Translations under genes and position numbers: made by a program
NCBI RefSeq assembly: GCF_003946245.1
Contig: NZ_RHNN01000023.1
Span: forward strand, 1-60,547
Direction: 5' to 3'
Length of the DNA stretch: 60,547 nucleotides
Origin: Levilactobacillus cerevisiae
Lineage (GTDB): Bacteria > Bacillota > Bacilli > Lactobacillales > Lactobacillaceae
The notes under the pieces: generated by a model
Database searches by the model: none
Seen by the model: only the letters and a program-made list of their open reading frames with translations
What the model was told of the DNA's origin: nothing
Part shown: in pieces, positions 41,382 through 49,701 of the stretch
Layout of the letters: every line of letters starts with the position of its first letter
Position numbering within the stretch: position 1 is the stretch's first letter

Positions 41382-42395
41382 ATGTATTGGTATGCCATGA
41401 AGTCACATGATATTCGTCACAATTTAGCAACGGAACAATACTTAATGAACAACAAGAAATTCGATGAACCACTGGTTTTGTTCTACTATGAAGGACCTAG
41501 CATCATCGTTGGTCGTAACCAAAACACTTTGGAAGAGATCAACCAAAAGTACGTTGAGGAAAACAACATCACGGTCACCCGTCGGTTATCGGGTGGCGGT
41601 GCTGTCTACCAAGACCTCGGGAACCTTTGCTTTAGCTTCGTGGTTGATAGCGATAGTGAAGCGTTCGGGGACTTCAAGTCCTTCGTTCAACCCGTCGTCG
41701 ATGCCTTACACCAAATGGGGGCTACCACTGTCGAAGTTTCTGGTCGGAATGACATTTTAGTCGATGGCAAGAAATTCTCTGGTAACGCAATGTACTCCCA
41801 CAGTGGCAAGACCTTCTCTCATGGGACTTTGATGCTGGACGTTGACCAGGACGTGATTGCTCACGCCTTGAACGTGCCAGAAGACAAGATGAAGTCCAAG
41901 GGTATCAAGTCGGTCCGTTCACGGGTTACCAACTTGAAGCCTTACCTGGCACCTGAATATCAAAACTTGACGGTCCCAGAATTCCGCGACACCCTGTTGA
42001 AGGAATTGTTCCACGTGGACAGCTTAGATGCCATCAAGGACAAGGAAGTCACCATCGAAGACAGTGAAAAGGCTGCCATCGACAAGATTTACAATGACTA
42101 CTACAGCAACTGGGATTGGGTTTACGGTAACTCCCCAGAATTCACGGTTAAGAAGCGGCAACACTTCACGGCCGGCACCATTGATGCGCGCTTATTAGTT
42201 GAGAACGGAAAAATCAAGAACATCAAGTTCTACGGTGATTTCTTCGGTCCTTCTGATGCCACTGAATTGGCTGACAAATTAGCTGGTGTCCGTTACGACC
42301 GCGAGAATGTGGGCCAAGTCTTGAACAGTGTCGACACGCAGCTGTACTTCAACGGCATCGACACCAAAGATATTTTGGACTTGCTGGTTGATTAG
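41382..42395 (+). CDS. lplA: Lipoate-protein ligase A
   Basis: This 337-residue ligase activates free lipoate with ATP and joins it to lysines of 2-oxoacid dehydrogenase E2 or GcvH proteins. The family motif RRLSGGGAVYQDLGN is near 67-81, the catalytic lysine lies in GRNDILVDGKKFSGNA, and an LplA C-terminal accessory domain follows. AAAGGGG precedes the ATG. None of its protein substrates is encoded in this window. A cre site over its promoter suggests repression during growth on good sugars. Codon bias indicates high expression. Confidence 0.94.
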   Translation: MYWYAMKSHDIRHNLATEQYLMNNKKFDEPLVLFYYEGPSIIVGRNQNTLEEINQKYVEENNITVTRRLSGGGAVYQDLGNLCFSFVVDSDSEAFGDFKSFVQPVVDALHQMGATTVEVSGRNDILVDGKKFSGNAMYSHSGKTFSHGTLMLDVDQDVIAHALNVPEDKMKSKGIKSVRSRVTNLKPYLAPEYQNLTVPEFRDTLLKELFHVDSLDAIKDKEVTIEDSEKAAIDKIYNDYYSNWDWVYGNSPEFTVKKRQHFTAGTIDARLLVENGKIKNIKFYGDFFGPSDATELADKLAGVRYDRENVGQVLNSVDTQLYFNGIDTKDILDLLVD

Positions 42396-42464
42396 ATTCT
42401 CGCGAGTTTTCAGTGAATAGCTGATTTTCCGCCGGGAATACGTTAAAATAGAATGGAATTGACT

Positions 42465-42498
42465 AAGACGCGGTCGGTTTGACTGCGTCTTTTATTTT
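42465..42498 (+). terminator. Terminator after lplA
   Basis: AAGACGC-GTC pairs with GAC-GCGTCTT, followed by TTATTTT. It lies only 28 bases before the next start codon. Confidence 0.8.
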
Positions 42499-42526
42499 AG
42501 GAATTTATTGAGGAGTTTAATTTAAA

Positions 42527-42949
42527 ATGAAAGATCGTAACGTGATTGCTTGGGCCATTATTTCCATGGTTGGCTTTATTGTTCTTAATTTTCTGATGTC
42601 CCGGCCCTTTGTCGACTCAACGAACGTCCAAATGACGACGCCTGAATTTTGGCACACCACGCTGATTGCCTTCGTGCTCTACGCGATTCCAATCGTGCTG
42701 GCTGCGCTGAACTGGAAGCCATCCTTCTACTTCATGGGCCTGGTGATTGCGCTGTATACGCTGTCACCGATCAGCGTGATCTTCAACATGTGGATGGACA
42801 GCGGCGCTAGCTTCATGATCAAAGCGCTGATGTCAATTTTCAGCTTGGCACTGATGGCCGGCAACGCCTACTGGTTGGTCCTGGCATTGCGGTTACGACT
42901 GCGACAACAAAAAATCGCCGATGCAAAGCGGTTCGCTGCTAAAAAATAG
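42527..42949 (+). CDS. Four-helix membrane protein of unknown function
   Basis: This 140-residue protein has four membrane helices, a short loop after helix 1 (SRPFVDSTNV) and a basic C-terminal tail (RLRLRQQKIADAKRFAAKK). I do not recognise the family. GAGGAG lies about 12 bases upstream of the ATG. Its stop is 11 bases before the next gene, so both are likely one operon. The terminator just before it implies partial read-through from lplA or an unseen promoter. Confidence 0.7.
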   Translation: MKDRNVIAWAIISMVGFIVLNFLMSRPFVDSTNVQMTTPEFWHTTLIAFVLYAIPIVLAALNWKPSFYFMGLVIALYTLSPISVIFNMWMDSGASFMIKALMSIFSLALMAGNAYWLVLALRLRLRQQKIADAKRFAAKK

Positions 42950-42960
42950 AGGTGGAAAGC

Positions 42961-43650
42961 ATGAAACGAGAAATTCAAGCATTTATTGACGCGGCTGAAG
43001 CCGATGAAATTCAACATTTCACGGCAGACACGACTGAAAAAGCGTTTTTTAAAGACCCAGACGGCTTAATGGCGCCCTTAGCGGCGTTTATCCGCGAACA
43101 AATTGGCAAAGACCAATTGGCGCAGGCCGAGCTCAAGGTGACCGACACGGACGTTTCCGTTCGGTTAGAAATGAGCGTTCTCAACTTGCCCATGCAAGAC
43201 AGTAAGACGATTGGCAAGATTTTAGAAACGAGTGAAGAGGCTGACCTGAACGTGTACGCGGTCATCGAAACGCCCGATATCAACGTTTCCGGCTTACGAA
43301 TTGATGCCTTAGCGCCCGCTGATACTTACGTGGACCAGGCGCAAGTCGCTGACCAGAGCCTCCACGATTGGTTGGGCCTACAGATTGAGAAGCTGCAAGC
43401 TGCCGAGACCAACAAGGAAGCGACCGACGTTCAGAAGGCCGATGCTGTGAAACCAGCAACGACCAAGCCGGCGGCGAAGAAAACCACAACCAGAAAGGCA
43501 GCTGCTAAGAAACCAGCTGCCAAGAAGACAGCAACGCGGGCCGCAGCGAAGAAGCCAGCTACTCGTAAGCCAGCGGCTAAAAAGACAACGGCCACAAAAC
43601 GCGCCACGACGCGTAAACCGGCCGCCAAAAAGCCAGCAGCTAAGAAATAG
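42961..43650 (+). CDS. Protein with histone-H1-like Lys/Ala-rich tail
   Basis: This is a 229-residue soluble protein. Residues 1 to about 155 form an acidic domain of unknown family. The remaining 70 or so residues are an almost pure repeat of AAKK, PAAKK and TRKPA units, closely resembling the tails of eukaryotic histone H1 and of bacterial H1-like proteins such as those of Bordetella and chlamydiae. Such tails bind DNA or RNA without sequence preference. The acidic front part may shield the tail or bind a partner. The start is the ATG after AGAGGTGGA; a GTG three codons earlier lies in the ribosome site. An RNA gene candidate starts right behind it. Confidence 0.8.
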   Translation: MKREIQAFIDAAEADEIQHFTADTTEKAFFKDPDGLMAPLAAFIREQIGKDQLAQAELKVTDTDVSVRLEMSVLNLPMQDSKTIGKILETSEEADLNVYAVIETPDINVSGLRIDALAPADTYVDQAQVADQSLHDWLGLQIEKLQAAETNKEATDVQKADAVKPATTKPAAKKTTTRKAAAKKPAAKKTATRAAAKKPATRKPAAKKTTATKRATTRKPAAKKPAAKK

Positions 43651-43652
43651 CC

Positions 43653-43681
43653 TTGAAATTCAGCCAATCGTGTGGTAGTAT
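43653..43681 (+). promoter_or_regulatory. Promoter of the RNA candidate
   Basis: TTGAAA (43653-43658) and TAGTAT (43676-43681) are 17 bp apart and begin two bases after the preceding stop codon. Confidence 0.55.
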
Positions 43682-43687
43682 ATTTTC

Positions 43688-43899
43688 TATGCGATGAGTC
43701 GAGAAATCACGCGTCCCTTGCTTGCAAGGAGCGTCCGCACAAGCGGCTAGGTGAATTTGTCAGCAGGGCACATATGTCACCGTATTGTGACGTGTCTGAT
43801 CTTGAGGGAATGTGGATTCCGAGACGGATCCGTTCGGGCAACCGAACGCTGTGTGAAAAACGTCCAATCAGTCTTTTGACTGGTTGGGCGTTTTTTTTT
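43688..43899 (+). ncRNA. Candidate structured RNA of about 210 bases
   Basis: Between a promoter and a strong terminator (AACGTCCAATCAGTC/GACTGGTTGGGCGTT plus nine T, 43859-43899) lie several hairpins. These are CTTG/CAAG, GTCAC/GTGAC (43776-43791), GGATTCCG/CGGATCC, and CGTTCGG-gcaa-CCGAACG, the last with a GNRA-type tetraloop (43831-43848). I compared it by eye with 6S RNA, tmRNA, RNase P, SRP RNA and T-box leaders and do not recognise it. No gene follows within 450 bases, so it is not an obvious leader. Confidence 0.55.
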
Positions 43900-43905
43900 G
43901 CGCTT

Positions 43906-44352
43906 TTTGCCAATTTTCAGTGGATGAGTATAGTGCGTAGAGTAAACTGGTCGGTAAGTCGCAAATTTTACGGACAATCACATTTAATTGCGTGGGTGTT
44001 GACGAGGATGGCACTTGAATTTGGCAAGTGTGTCGGCTGAGAATGGCGGAAGTGATATCCGGTTCTCAGTAATCATTTTTGACATAAAGTCAATGGTACC
44101 AATGAATTCGGCGACCACGGCCATTGAATAAATGAAGCCGTGACAGAAAAGCAACAATCTTTTTAGCTGGTTTCAACATTCCAAAAAATATGTTTCTACA
44201 TTAATAGATAATAAGCTGATAGTATCTGCATATGAACTTATTATCCACTTCAATGAATGTGTGGTAGCATTTTTAATTAAGCTGATGTTATAGTTACTAC
44301 ACAGTAAAACCTAATGGATGAAGGCGATGAACTAGACAAAGGAGAACACTAT
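43906..44352. other. AT-rich upstream region of the surface protein gene
   Basis: No frame with a ribosome site is visible. The stretch is much more AT-rich than its surroundings. It must hold the promoter of the surface protein gene, but I cannot place the boxes with confidence. Confidence 0.5.
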
Positions 44353-46068
44353 ATGAAGATGGTCAAAGGCTTATTAGCAGTTGCGGTAGCGGTTGGCGTT
44401 GGGATGGCTTGGAACGGCGAGGGCGTTGTCAGTAACGACAAGTATTCCCTGACGTCGACGAGTGTCTTGCAGGCAGAGGCCAGCGAAGTTAGCGCGGTAA
44501 ATCTGCAGGCGGTTGATGAAGCTGGCAATGCTATCATGGATGATTTAAACATTCAGTTGGACAACGTTGAGGTTGGCGCGGACGACACCTACGCTGAAGT
44601 GCTGGCCAAGGTCGCTCAAGCAAACGGTGTTGACTACGTGGAGGCCTTAAAGTACTTCTCGCTGGTTAATAACAACGATGATGGCTTTAATCGAAAACTA
44701 TTCAGTTCGCAACTCAATCAGTCAGTGGAAAAAAACTATGGTAGTAAGACACTGACAGAAGCCCAAAAATTAAAATTGGCTAAGGGCGTATCCGGCAAAT
44801 ACACGCTGGATATCCAAGCACTACACAAAAATTTAGATCAAAACATTTCTGATGGTAAAATCCAGGTGCCATTCAAGCAGAGTAATACAAAAACAAAGGT
44901 AGCTGTTTCGACGTTTGTTGGTGGGAAGGAAGTTTCAGGTGGCTCGTATAACTACTCGGGGGTCGAAGGTGACGTTATTAGTCTTGAGAACTCCCAGTTG
45001 GTATTGAGTCACACGCATCATAGGGACGCGCCAGTATTTACAATCAGTAATGAAACCCAAGCTGTCAGATATCTTCCCTTATATGCCAGAAAGGCGACCG
45101 TGACCTACAATCTTCCGGATGGCGTTCAGGGTCCCGCCTCCCAAACTTTCTATGGATTAAAGGATGAGGAACGGACTGTGGTTGCCCCAACTATTGCGGG
45201 CTACACAGTGGAGGATCCACAGACAATTGACTTCAACAAATCAAAATTGGACCGGAACATCACGTTCAACTATGAAGCCGTAAACATTGAAGAACCAGGC
45301 GACGGTGACAACAACGGCAACAACCCGGGTGGCGGCGACAACAACGGTGACAACAACGGTGGCGATACCGATAACGGCGACAACAATGGCAACGGTGGGA
45401 CCACGGCCGTTACGCCATTCAAAGTCTATGGGAAGCAGCGCCTCTACCGCTACTCCCACGCCACATTTACCAACAATCGACGGGTCCAAACTCACGCTAA
45501 GAAGACCAAAGCCTACGCGCCCGTGATGACCGTGGTGGGGACGACGCAGTCCAACAACGGCGTGGCGCGGTACACCTTAGATGACGGCACGCACATCACG
45601 GCGAACTCTGATTACGTTGCCAAACTCTACTGGCTCAGCAATTACAAGAAGCTCTACGTGACGAATCCTAACGGGATCAACACGCACAAGGGTAGCGGCC
45701 TGAACAGCAAGGTTGCTCACGTGAAACAGGGCTCCGCGGTGACGGTGAAGGCCGTGACCAAGAAGGGTGAAATGACGCGTTACCAGCTGGCAAATGGCAC
45801 CTACATCACTGGTAACAAGCAATTCGTTTCCCCGACGAAGCCTAAGAACGTGACGAAGGTTAAGGCCAAAACCACGGTTCGCGTCTACAAGGATGTGAAC
45901 CTGACCAAGGTGGCCAAGACTTACAAGAAGGGCAGCACCCTCAACGTTCAAGGCTGGGATCACTCCCGCGGCGACGTACACCACGTTTCAGGGGTCAAGC
46001 GTTACAAGGTCGCTGGTGGCTACATGACCGCCAACAGCAAGTACGTTCAGACCGTCAACACCAAATAA
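44353..46068 (+). CDS. Large secreted surface protein with DUF5776-like repeats
   Basis: This 571-residue protein begins with a signal peptide (about 1-45, cleavage near LQAEAS). Residues about 50-240 form a domain I do not recognise, followed by a MucBP-like module (ATVTYNLPDGVQ to DRNITFNYEA). A linker of about 35 residues made of DNNG/GGDNN repeats comes next, then three related C-terminal repeats ending in ITANSDYV, ITGNKQFV and MTANSKYV. These are DUF5776/SH3-like modules thought to bind the wall non-covalently. No LPxTG anchor is present. AAAGGAG precedes the chosen ATG. A role in adhesion is inference. Confidence 0.85.
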   Translation: MKMVKGLLAVAVAVGVGMAWNGEGVVSNDKYSLTSTSVLQAEASEVSAVNLQAVDEAGNAIMDDLNIQLDNVEVGADDTYAEVLAKVAQANGVDYVEALKYFSLVNNNDDGFNRKLFSSQLNQSVEKNYGSKTLTEAQKLKLAKGVSGKYTLDIQALHKNLDQNISDGKIQVPFKQSNTKTKVAVSTFVGGKEVSGGSYNYSGVEGDVISLENSQLVLSHTHHRDAPVFTISNETQAVRYLPLYARKATVTYNLPDGVQGPASQTFYGLKDEERTVVAPTIAGYTVEDPQTIDFNKSKLDRNITFNYEAVNIEEPGDGDNNGNNPGGGDNNGDNNGGDTDNGDNNGNGGTTAVTPFKVYGKQRLYRYSHATFTNNRRVQTHAKKTKAYAPVMTVVGTTQSNNGVARYTLDDGTHITANSDYVAKLYWLSNYKKLYVTNPNGINTHKGSGLNSKVAHVKQGSAVTVKAVTKKGEMTRYQLANGTYITGNKQFVSPTKPKNVTKVKAKTTVRVYKDVNLTKVAKTYKKGSTLNVQGWDHSRGDVHHVSGVKRYKVAGGYMTANSKYVQTVNTK

Positions 46069-46078
46069 CCAGGTCAGA

Positions 46079-46100
46079 GTCGCCTTTCGGGCGGCTTTTT
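46079..46100 (+). terminator. Terminator of the surface protein gene
   Basis: GTCGCC pairs with GGCGGC across TTTCG, followed by TTTTT. Confidence 0.75.
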
Positions 46101-46183
46101 CATTTGCCAGTATCCGTTGTTTCCCGGTCGCAAACATTATATAATTACCTCAGAACATCGGGTGAGGGGCAGGCACAAGACAT

Positions 46184-46738
46184 ATGGCAAAAAATACCAA
46201 AGAACAACTCTCGGCGGCACTCCTAGCGCAATTGCAAAGGACGCCGGTCGACAAGATTACGATTAAGTCGTTGGTCACGGCCTGTGACCTGACGCGGCAG
46301 ACCTTTTATAACCATTTCAGTGACATCTATGAGCTGGTCGAGTGGACCGCCAAACAAGCAACGGCGGAGTCTCTACAAAATGTGGCCGACTACGACAACT
46401 GGCAACAGGGCTTTTTAAATGTCCTGCTGGCCATCAAGGATAACCGCTACCTGGTCCAAAACACCTACGAATCGGCGTACCGGGACCTGCTGGAGAAGTA
46501 CATATATACCGTTTTATACCAATACATTATCGCCGTGGTCGAGCGTCAGGCGACCGGCATGCGCGTGGCCCAGAAGCACAAGGATTTCATTGCCCACTTC
46601 TACAGTCTGGCGTTCATCGCCCTCATTTTCGAGTGGGTCAAGGATGGGCTCAAGGAAGACCCAGCGGACCTCGTGGAACAGACCGGCGTGCTGGTTCAGG
46701 GAGATTTCCAAAAGGCTTTACAGAACTATGCCGAGTAA
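46184..46738 (+). CDS. TetR-family regulator beside oleate hydratase
   Basis: This 184-residue regulator has an N-terminal TetR domain of the DhaS-like type (ITIKSLVTACDLTRQTFYNHFSDIYELVEW) and a helical C-terminal domain. It lies directly upstream of the oleate hydratase gene on the same strand. TTGACAAAA and TTTTGTCAA arms in the space between are a possible operator. It may sense unsaturated fatty acids and control their detoxification, which is inference. TGAGGGG precedes the ATG. Confidence 0.85.
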   Translation: MAKNTKEQLSAALLAQLQRTPVDKITIKSLVTACDLTRQTFYNHFSDIYELVEWTAKQATAESLQNVADYDNWQQGFLNVLLAIKDNRYLVQNTYESAYRDLLEKYIYTVLYQYIIAVVERQATGMRVAQKHKDFIAHFYSLAFIALIFEWVKDGLKEDPADLVEQTGVLVQGDFQKALQNYAE

Positions 46739-46750
46739 TTGACAAAATGC

Positions 46751-46788
46751 GGGAGCTGTCAAATTTTTGACGGTTCTCTTTTTTTGTC
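46751..46788 (+). terminator. Terminator between tetR and oleate hydratase
   Basis: GGGAGCTGTCAAA pairs imperfectly with TTTGACGGTTCTC, followed by seven T. Outer arms TTGACAAAA (46740) and TTTTGTCAA (46785) form a second dyad that could bind the regulator. Confidence 0.65.
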
Positions 46789-46860
46789 AATTGTCTTGGG
46801 GCCGCGCGGGCCTTATCTTAAGGACAAGCACCTAATCCCAAATCAAAGAAGGTCATCTTC

Positions 46861-48660
46861 ATGAATATCTATCAGACGATGTATCATCCCCTCAAGCCCG
46901 CTGGTATCGACGATCGTCGTGCCAACATCGTGGGTGGCGGGATTGCTGGATTAGCCACCGCAGTCTTCTTGATCGACGACGCCCAGATGCCTGCGCGCAA
47001 CGTCACGATTTACGAAAAGAAGCCGGTGATGGGCGGTTCCATGGACGGCACCAAGAGCAATCAAGGCTACTTGTGTCGGGCCGAACGGGAGCTGGAACCT
47101 TACATGGAGTGCCTGTGGTACCTCTGCAGCAAGATTCCGTCATTAGAAAATCCCGGCCGGACAGTCCTCGACGACGTGGTCGACTTCAACCGCGATGAAC
47201 CCATCCACAGCGAGGCTCGGGTCATCATTAACCAGGGTGAAATCGACAGTCATTACCATGATTATAAAATGAAACCCGAATACGCGGCCGCCATGGAAAC
47301 AATTATCAATTCCACGGAAGAAGAACTGGCCAACAAGCGGATTGATGAATTTTTCGATAAAGACTTCTTCAGAACCAACTTCTGGACCTGCTTCCACAGT
47401 CAATTGGCCTTCAAACACTATCACAGTGCCATTGAATGCCGGCGTTACTGGCAACGATTCACCTTTATTTCCCGCCACGAATACCTGGAAGGCTTCGTCC
47501 ACACGAAATATAACGAATATGATGCCATCATCCTGCCAATCGAACGCTGGTTGATCGATCAGGGCGTGAACTTTGAAAACAACTTCAACGTGACCGACCT
47601 AGGCTTCTCTGACGCTAACAACACGGTCAACGAAATTATCGCAACCCAAAATGGTAGCGCTGCCAACGTGACCGTTCAACACCAAGACCTGGTCTTCGTC
47701 ACGACCGGTTCCATCAGTGAGAACAGTACCTTTGGCGACAACCACACCGTGGCTGAAACCAACCGTGACACCGAGGACATGGGCACGTTTACCATTTGGC
47801 AGAACCTGGCGAAGAAGGATGCCAAGTTTGGCCACCCCGAGAAGTTCCTGGGGCAGATCGACAAGACCAAGTGGATTTCCTTCTTCCCAACGGTCAAGGA
47901 CTACCCCGAATTTTTCAAACGCATCGAGGAACTCTCTGGCAGCCCCGCCGGAACCGGTGGCCTGATGACCTTCAAGGATTCCAACTGGGACATGTCCTTT
48001 GAAATTCATCACAAGCCGTTCTTCCCATACCAAGCCGATGATGAAGAGGTTGGTTGGGGCTATGGTCTGTACGGTGAAAACGAAGGGAACTACATCAAGA
48101 AGCGGATGTGGGACTGTACCGGTGATGAAATTTTGACGGAACTGCTGTACCACTTGGGGATGTTGGACATTAAGGACGAGGTCCTGGCCCACACCTACAT
48201 GTCGACAGCGATGATGCCATACTGTACCAGTCAGTTCATGCCTCGCCAAGCCGGCGACCGGCCACTGGGTGTGCCAGCTGGCTGCACCAACTTGGGCTTG
48301 CTCGGCCAATTTGTTGAAATTGACGATGACGTGGTCTTCACGGTGGAAACTTCCGTCCGGACTGGGTTGGAGGCCGTTTACAAGCTGCTCAACTTTGACA
48401 AGAAGCCGATTGAGGTCAACCCATCACGTTACGACGTTCGTTACCTGTTGCAACGGATCAAGCGGTTCCAAGGGATTACCGGTGACGTGACCGCGGCTGA
48501 TTTGCCACAGATCGATCCCGCCCAGTTACCAGCAATGACCGGCAAACTGCTGAAGCTGGTCAACGCCGTTCCACCGTACTACCAGATGTACCTGGGCCGC
48601 GACCAAACGATTCCGCAAAAGGCCGCCGTGCTTCACCCTAAGGCACCACACAGCAAGTAA
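46861..48660 (+). CDS. ohyA: Oleate hydratase (MCRA family)
   Basis: This 599-residue FAD-dependent fatty acid hydratase was formerly called myosin-cross-reactive antigen. It adds water to the cis-9 double bond of oleic or linoleic acid to give 10-hydroxy acids, a detoxification step. The FAD motif IVGGGIAGLATAVFLI is near residue 23, followed by VTIYEKKPVMGGSMDG and SNQGYLCRAERELE. The length is slightly above the usual 565-590. GAAGG precedes the ATG. A TetR-type gene upstream likely controls it, from a promoter TTGTCT, 16 bp, TTATCT. Confidence 0.96.
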   Translation: MNIYQTMYHPLKPAGIDDRRANIVGGGIAGLATAVFLIDDAQMPARNVTIYEKKPVMGGSMDGTKSNQGYLCRAERELEPYMECLWYLCSKIPSLENPGRTVLDDVVDFNRDEPIHSEARVIINQGEIDSHYHDYKMKPEYAAAMETIINSTEEELANKRIDEFFDKDFFRTNFWTCFHSQLAFKHYHSAIECRRYWQRFTFISRHEYLEGFVHTKYNEYDAIILPIERWLIDQGVNFENNFNVTDLGFSDANNTVNEIIATQNGSAANVTVQHQDLVFVTTGSISENSTFGDNHTVAETNRDTEDMGTFTIWQNLAKKDAKFGHPEKFLGQIDKTKWISFFPTVKDYPEFFKRIEELSGSPAGTGGLMTFKDSNWDMSFEIHHKPFFPYQADDEEVGWGYGLYGENEGNYIKKRMWDCTGDEILTELLYHLGMLDIKDEVLAHTYMSTAMMPYCTSQFMPRQAGDRPLGVPAGCTNLGLLGQFVEIDDDVVFTVETSVRTGLEAVYKLLNFDKKPIEVNPSRYDVRYLLQRIKRFQGITGDVTAADLPQIDPAQLPAMTGKLLKLVNAVPPYYQMYLGRDQTIPQKAAVLHPKAPHSK

Positions 48661-48700
48661 GTTGCTGCACCCCCGTAGATGTTTAGTGGTGTCTTAAAAA

Positions 48701-48762
48701 GAGTGGGGAGCAGGCGATTAGAAGTTAATCTGAATCAGCTACCTGCTAATCCACGTTTCAGT
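48701..48762. repeat. Family-1 structured repeat, short form
   Basis: GTGG (48703-48706) and AGCAGG (48709-48714) pair with CCTGCT (48742-48747) and CCAC (48751-48754), enclosing GATTA/TAATC. It keeps the conserved GAGTGG start and CCACGTTTCAG end but lacks the long apex and modules of other copies. Confidence 0.7.
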
Positions 48763-48779
48763 AATATGCATGCGAAGAG

Positions 48780-48809
48780 AGGTTGTGATTGTTTATTACA
48801 GCCTTTTTT
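48780..48809 (+). terminator. Terminator downstream of ohyA
   Basis: AGGTTGTGAT pairs with ATTACAGCCT using G-T pairs, followed by a T-run. Confidence 0.75.
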
Positions 48810-48958
48810 CGTGGTGGCAGGTTTTAGTTGAAGCTGATTATTATAGTTTGTCTTCCAGGTGAAACATCGCCATATATTAGTACATATGAAATTCAAAATA
48901 ATTGTAATAATAGTGATAAAACAGTAAAATAAGTGTAGTTTGGAAGGCGGTGAACACG

Positions 48959-49249
48959 ATGGATGTACAAGAAAAATCCAAGAAAAAAATTCAAATTAAT
49001 ATTGATAAGGACCTTGCGGAGCAAGCTGAAACTGTTTTTAATGACATTGGTTTAAATCAGACTAGTGCGCTAACTGCTTTTTACAAGAAAGTTGTTGCTG
49101 AGGGTGGGTTACCCTTCGATTTACATCAAACGCCGGAACAGAAAGCAAATTTGGGTTTGCGAGAATCAATCAAAAAATTACCGGTTGAACAGTTAAAGAC
49201 CCAAAGTCAAGTGGAAGCGTGGTTCAAAGATGATACCCAAGACTACTGA
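48959..49249 (+). CDS. RelB/DinJ-type antitoxin
   Basis: This 96-residue antitoxin has an N-terminal ribbon-helix-helix domain (KIQINIDKDLAEQAETVFNDIGLNQTSALTAFYKKV) of the DinJ type and a C-terminal part (SIKKLPVEQLKTQSQVEAWF) that would wrap the toxin. It should neutralise the toxin and repress the operon. The ATG after GGAAGGCGGTG is preferred to a GTG three codons earlier. The last 20 bases overlap the toxin gene. The whole module is far more AT-rich than its neighbours, which suggests horizontal acquisition. Confidence 0.85.
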   Translation: MDVQEKSKKKIQINIDKDLAEQAETVFNDIGLNQTSALTAFYKKVVAEGGLPFDLHQTPEQKANLGLRESIKKLPVEQLKTQSQVEAWFKDDTQDY

Positions 49250-49583
49250 AGTAGACGATGTTGTGAGTATTTATGTCAGTTATGTTGACGGTAGCGGTGG
49301 CAAACGGCGACCGGTATTGATTGTGGCGAGAGATTCAGACTGCATTAAATTCTTTCGGTTAACAAGTAAATACCAAAGTAAATCACGGAAAATCCAGCAA
49401 CAATATTTTCCCTTGCAGGACTGGGCAATGATCGGGTTGAAAATGGCAACTTATGTTGATATTGGTAAATTATTAGAAATTAATTTTCAGAAGCTTGAAA
49501 AAGTCACCTATATTGGTCAGCTTTCACTGCGGGATAAGCTGAATTTGCAGCACTTTATTGATAAATTCTCATTGCCTAAATGA
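49230..49583 (+). CDS. PemK/MazF-family toxin
   Basis: This 117-residue protein has the PemK/MazF-type small barrel, with VVSIYVSYVDGSGGKRRPVLIVARDS at the start and YVDIGKLLEI later, typical of MazF-fold proteins in lactobacilli. The GKRRPVLI segment corresponds to the active-site loop of this endoribonuclease family. It is paired with a DinJ/RelB-type rather than a MazE-type antitoxin. The start overlaps the antitoxin end, and no other start fits. AT-rich codon use differs from that of its neighbours. Confidence 0.8.
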   Translation: MIPKTTEVDDVVSIYVSYVDGSGGKRRPVLIVARDSDCIKFFRLTSKYQSKSRKIQQQYFPLQDWAMIGLKMATYVDIGKLLEINFQKLEKVTYIGQLSLRDKLNLQHFIDKFSLPK

Positions 49584-49608
49584 GTCGTCCCCAGTGGGCG
49601 GCTTTTTT
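49584..49608 (+). terminator. Terminator of the toxin-antitoxin operon
   Basis: GTCGTCC pairs with GGGCGGC with two G-T pairs, followed by six T. Confidence 0.75.
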
Positions 49609-49701
49609 CGCGTCCCCCCAACAATTCTGGGCCCACACCACCCATCCCCGCCACCAACTGTGCTATTCTAAAACTATCACGAAATTTGAGGGGACTTTCA
49701 A

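Noticed and set aside
43688..43899. Assignment of the RNA candidate to 6S RNA, RNase P, SRP RNA, tmRNA or T-box
   Set aside because: None of the conserved segments I know for these classes could be found by eye; it is left unassigned.
43672..44040. 122-codon plus-strand frame
   Set aside because: It overlaps the hairpins and terminator of the RNA candidate, starts at the promoter, and has no ribosome site or recognisable protein features.
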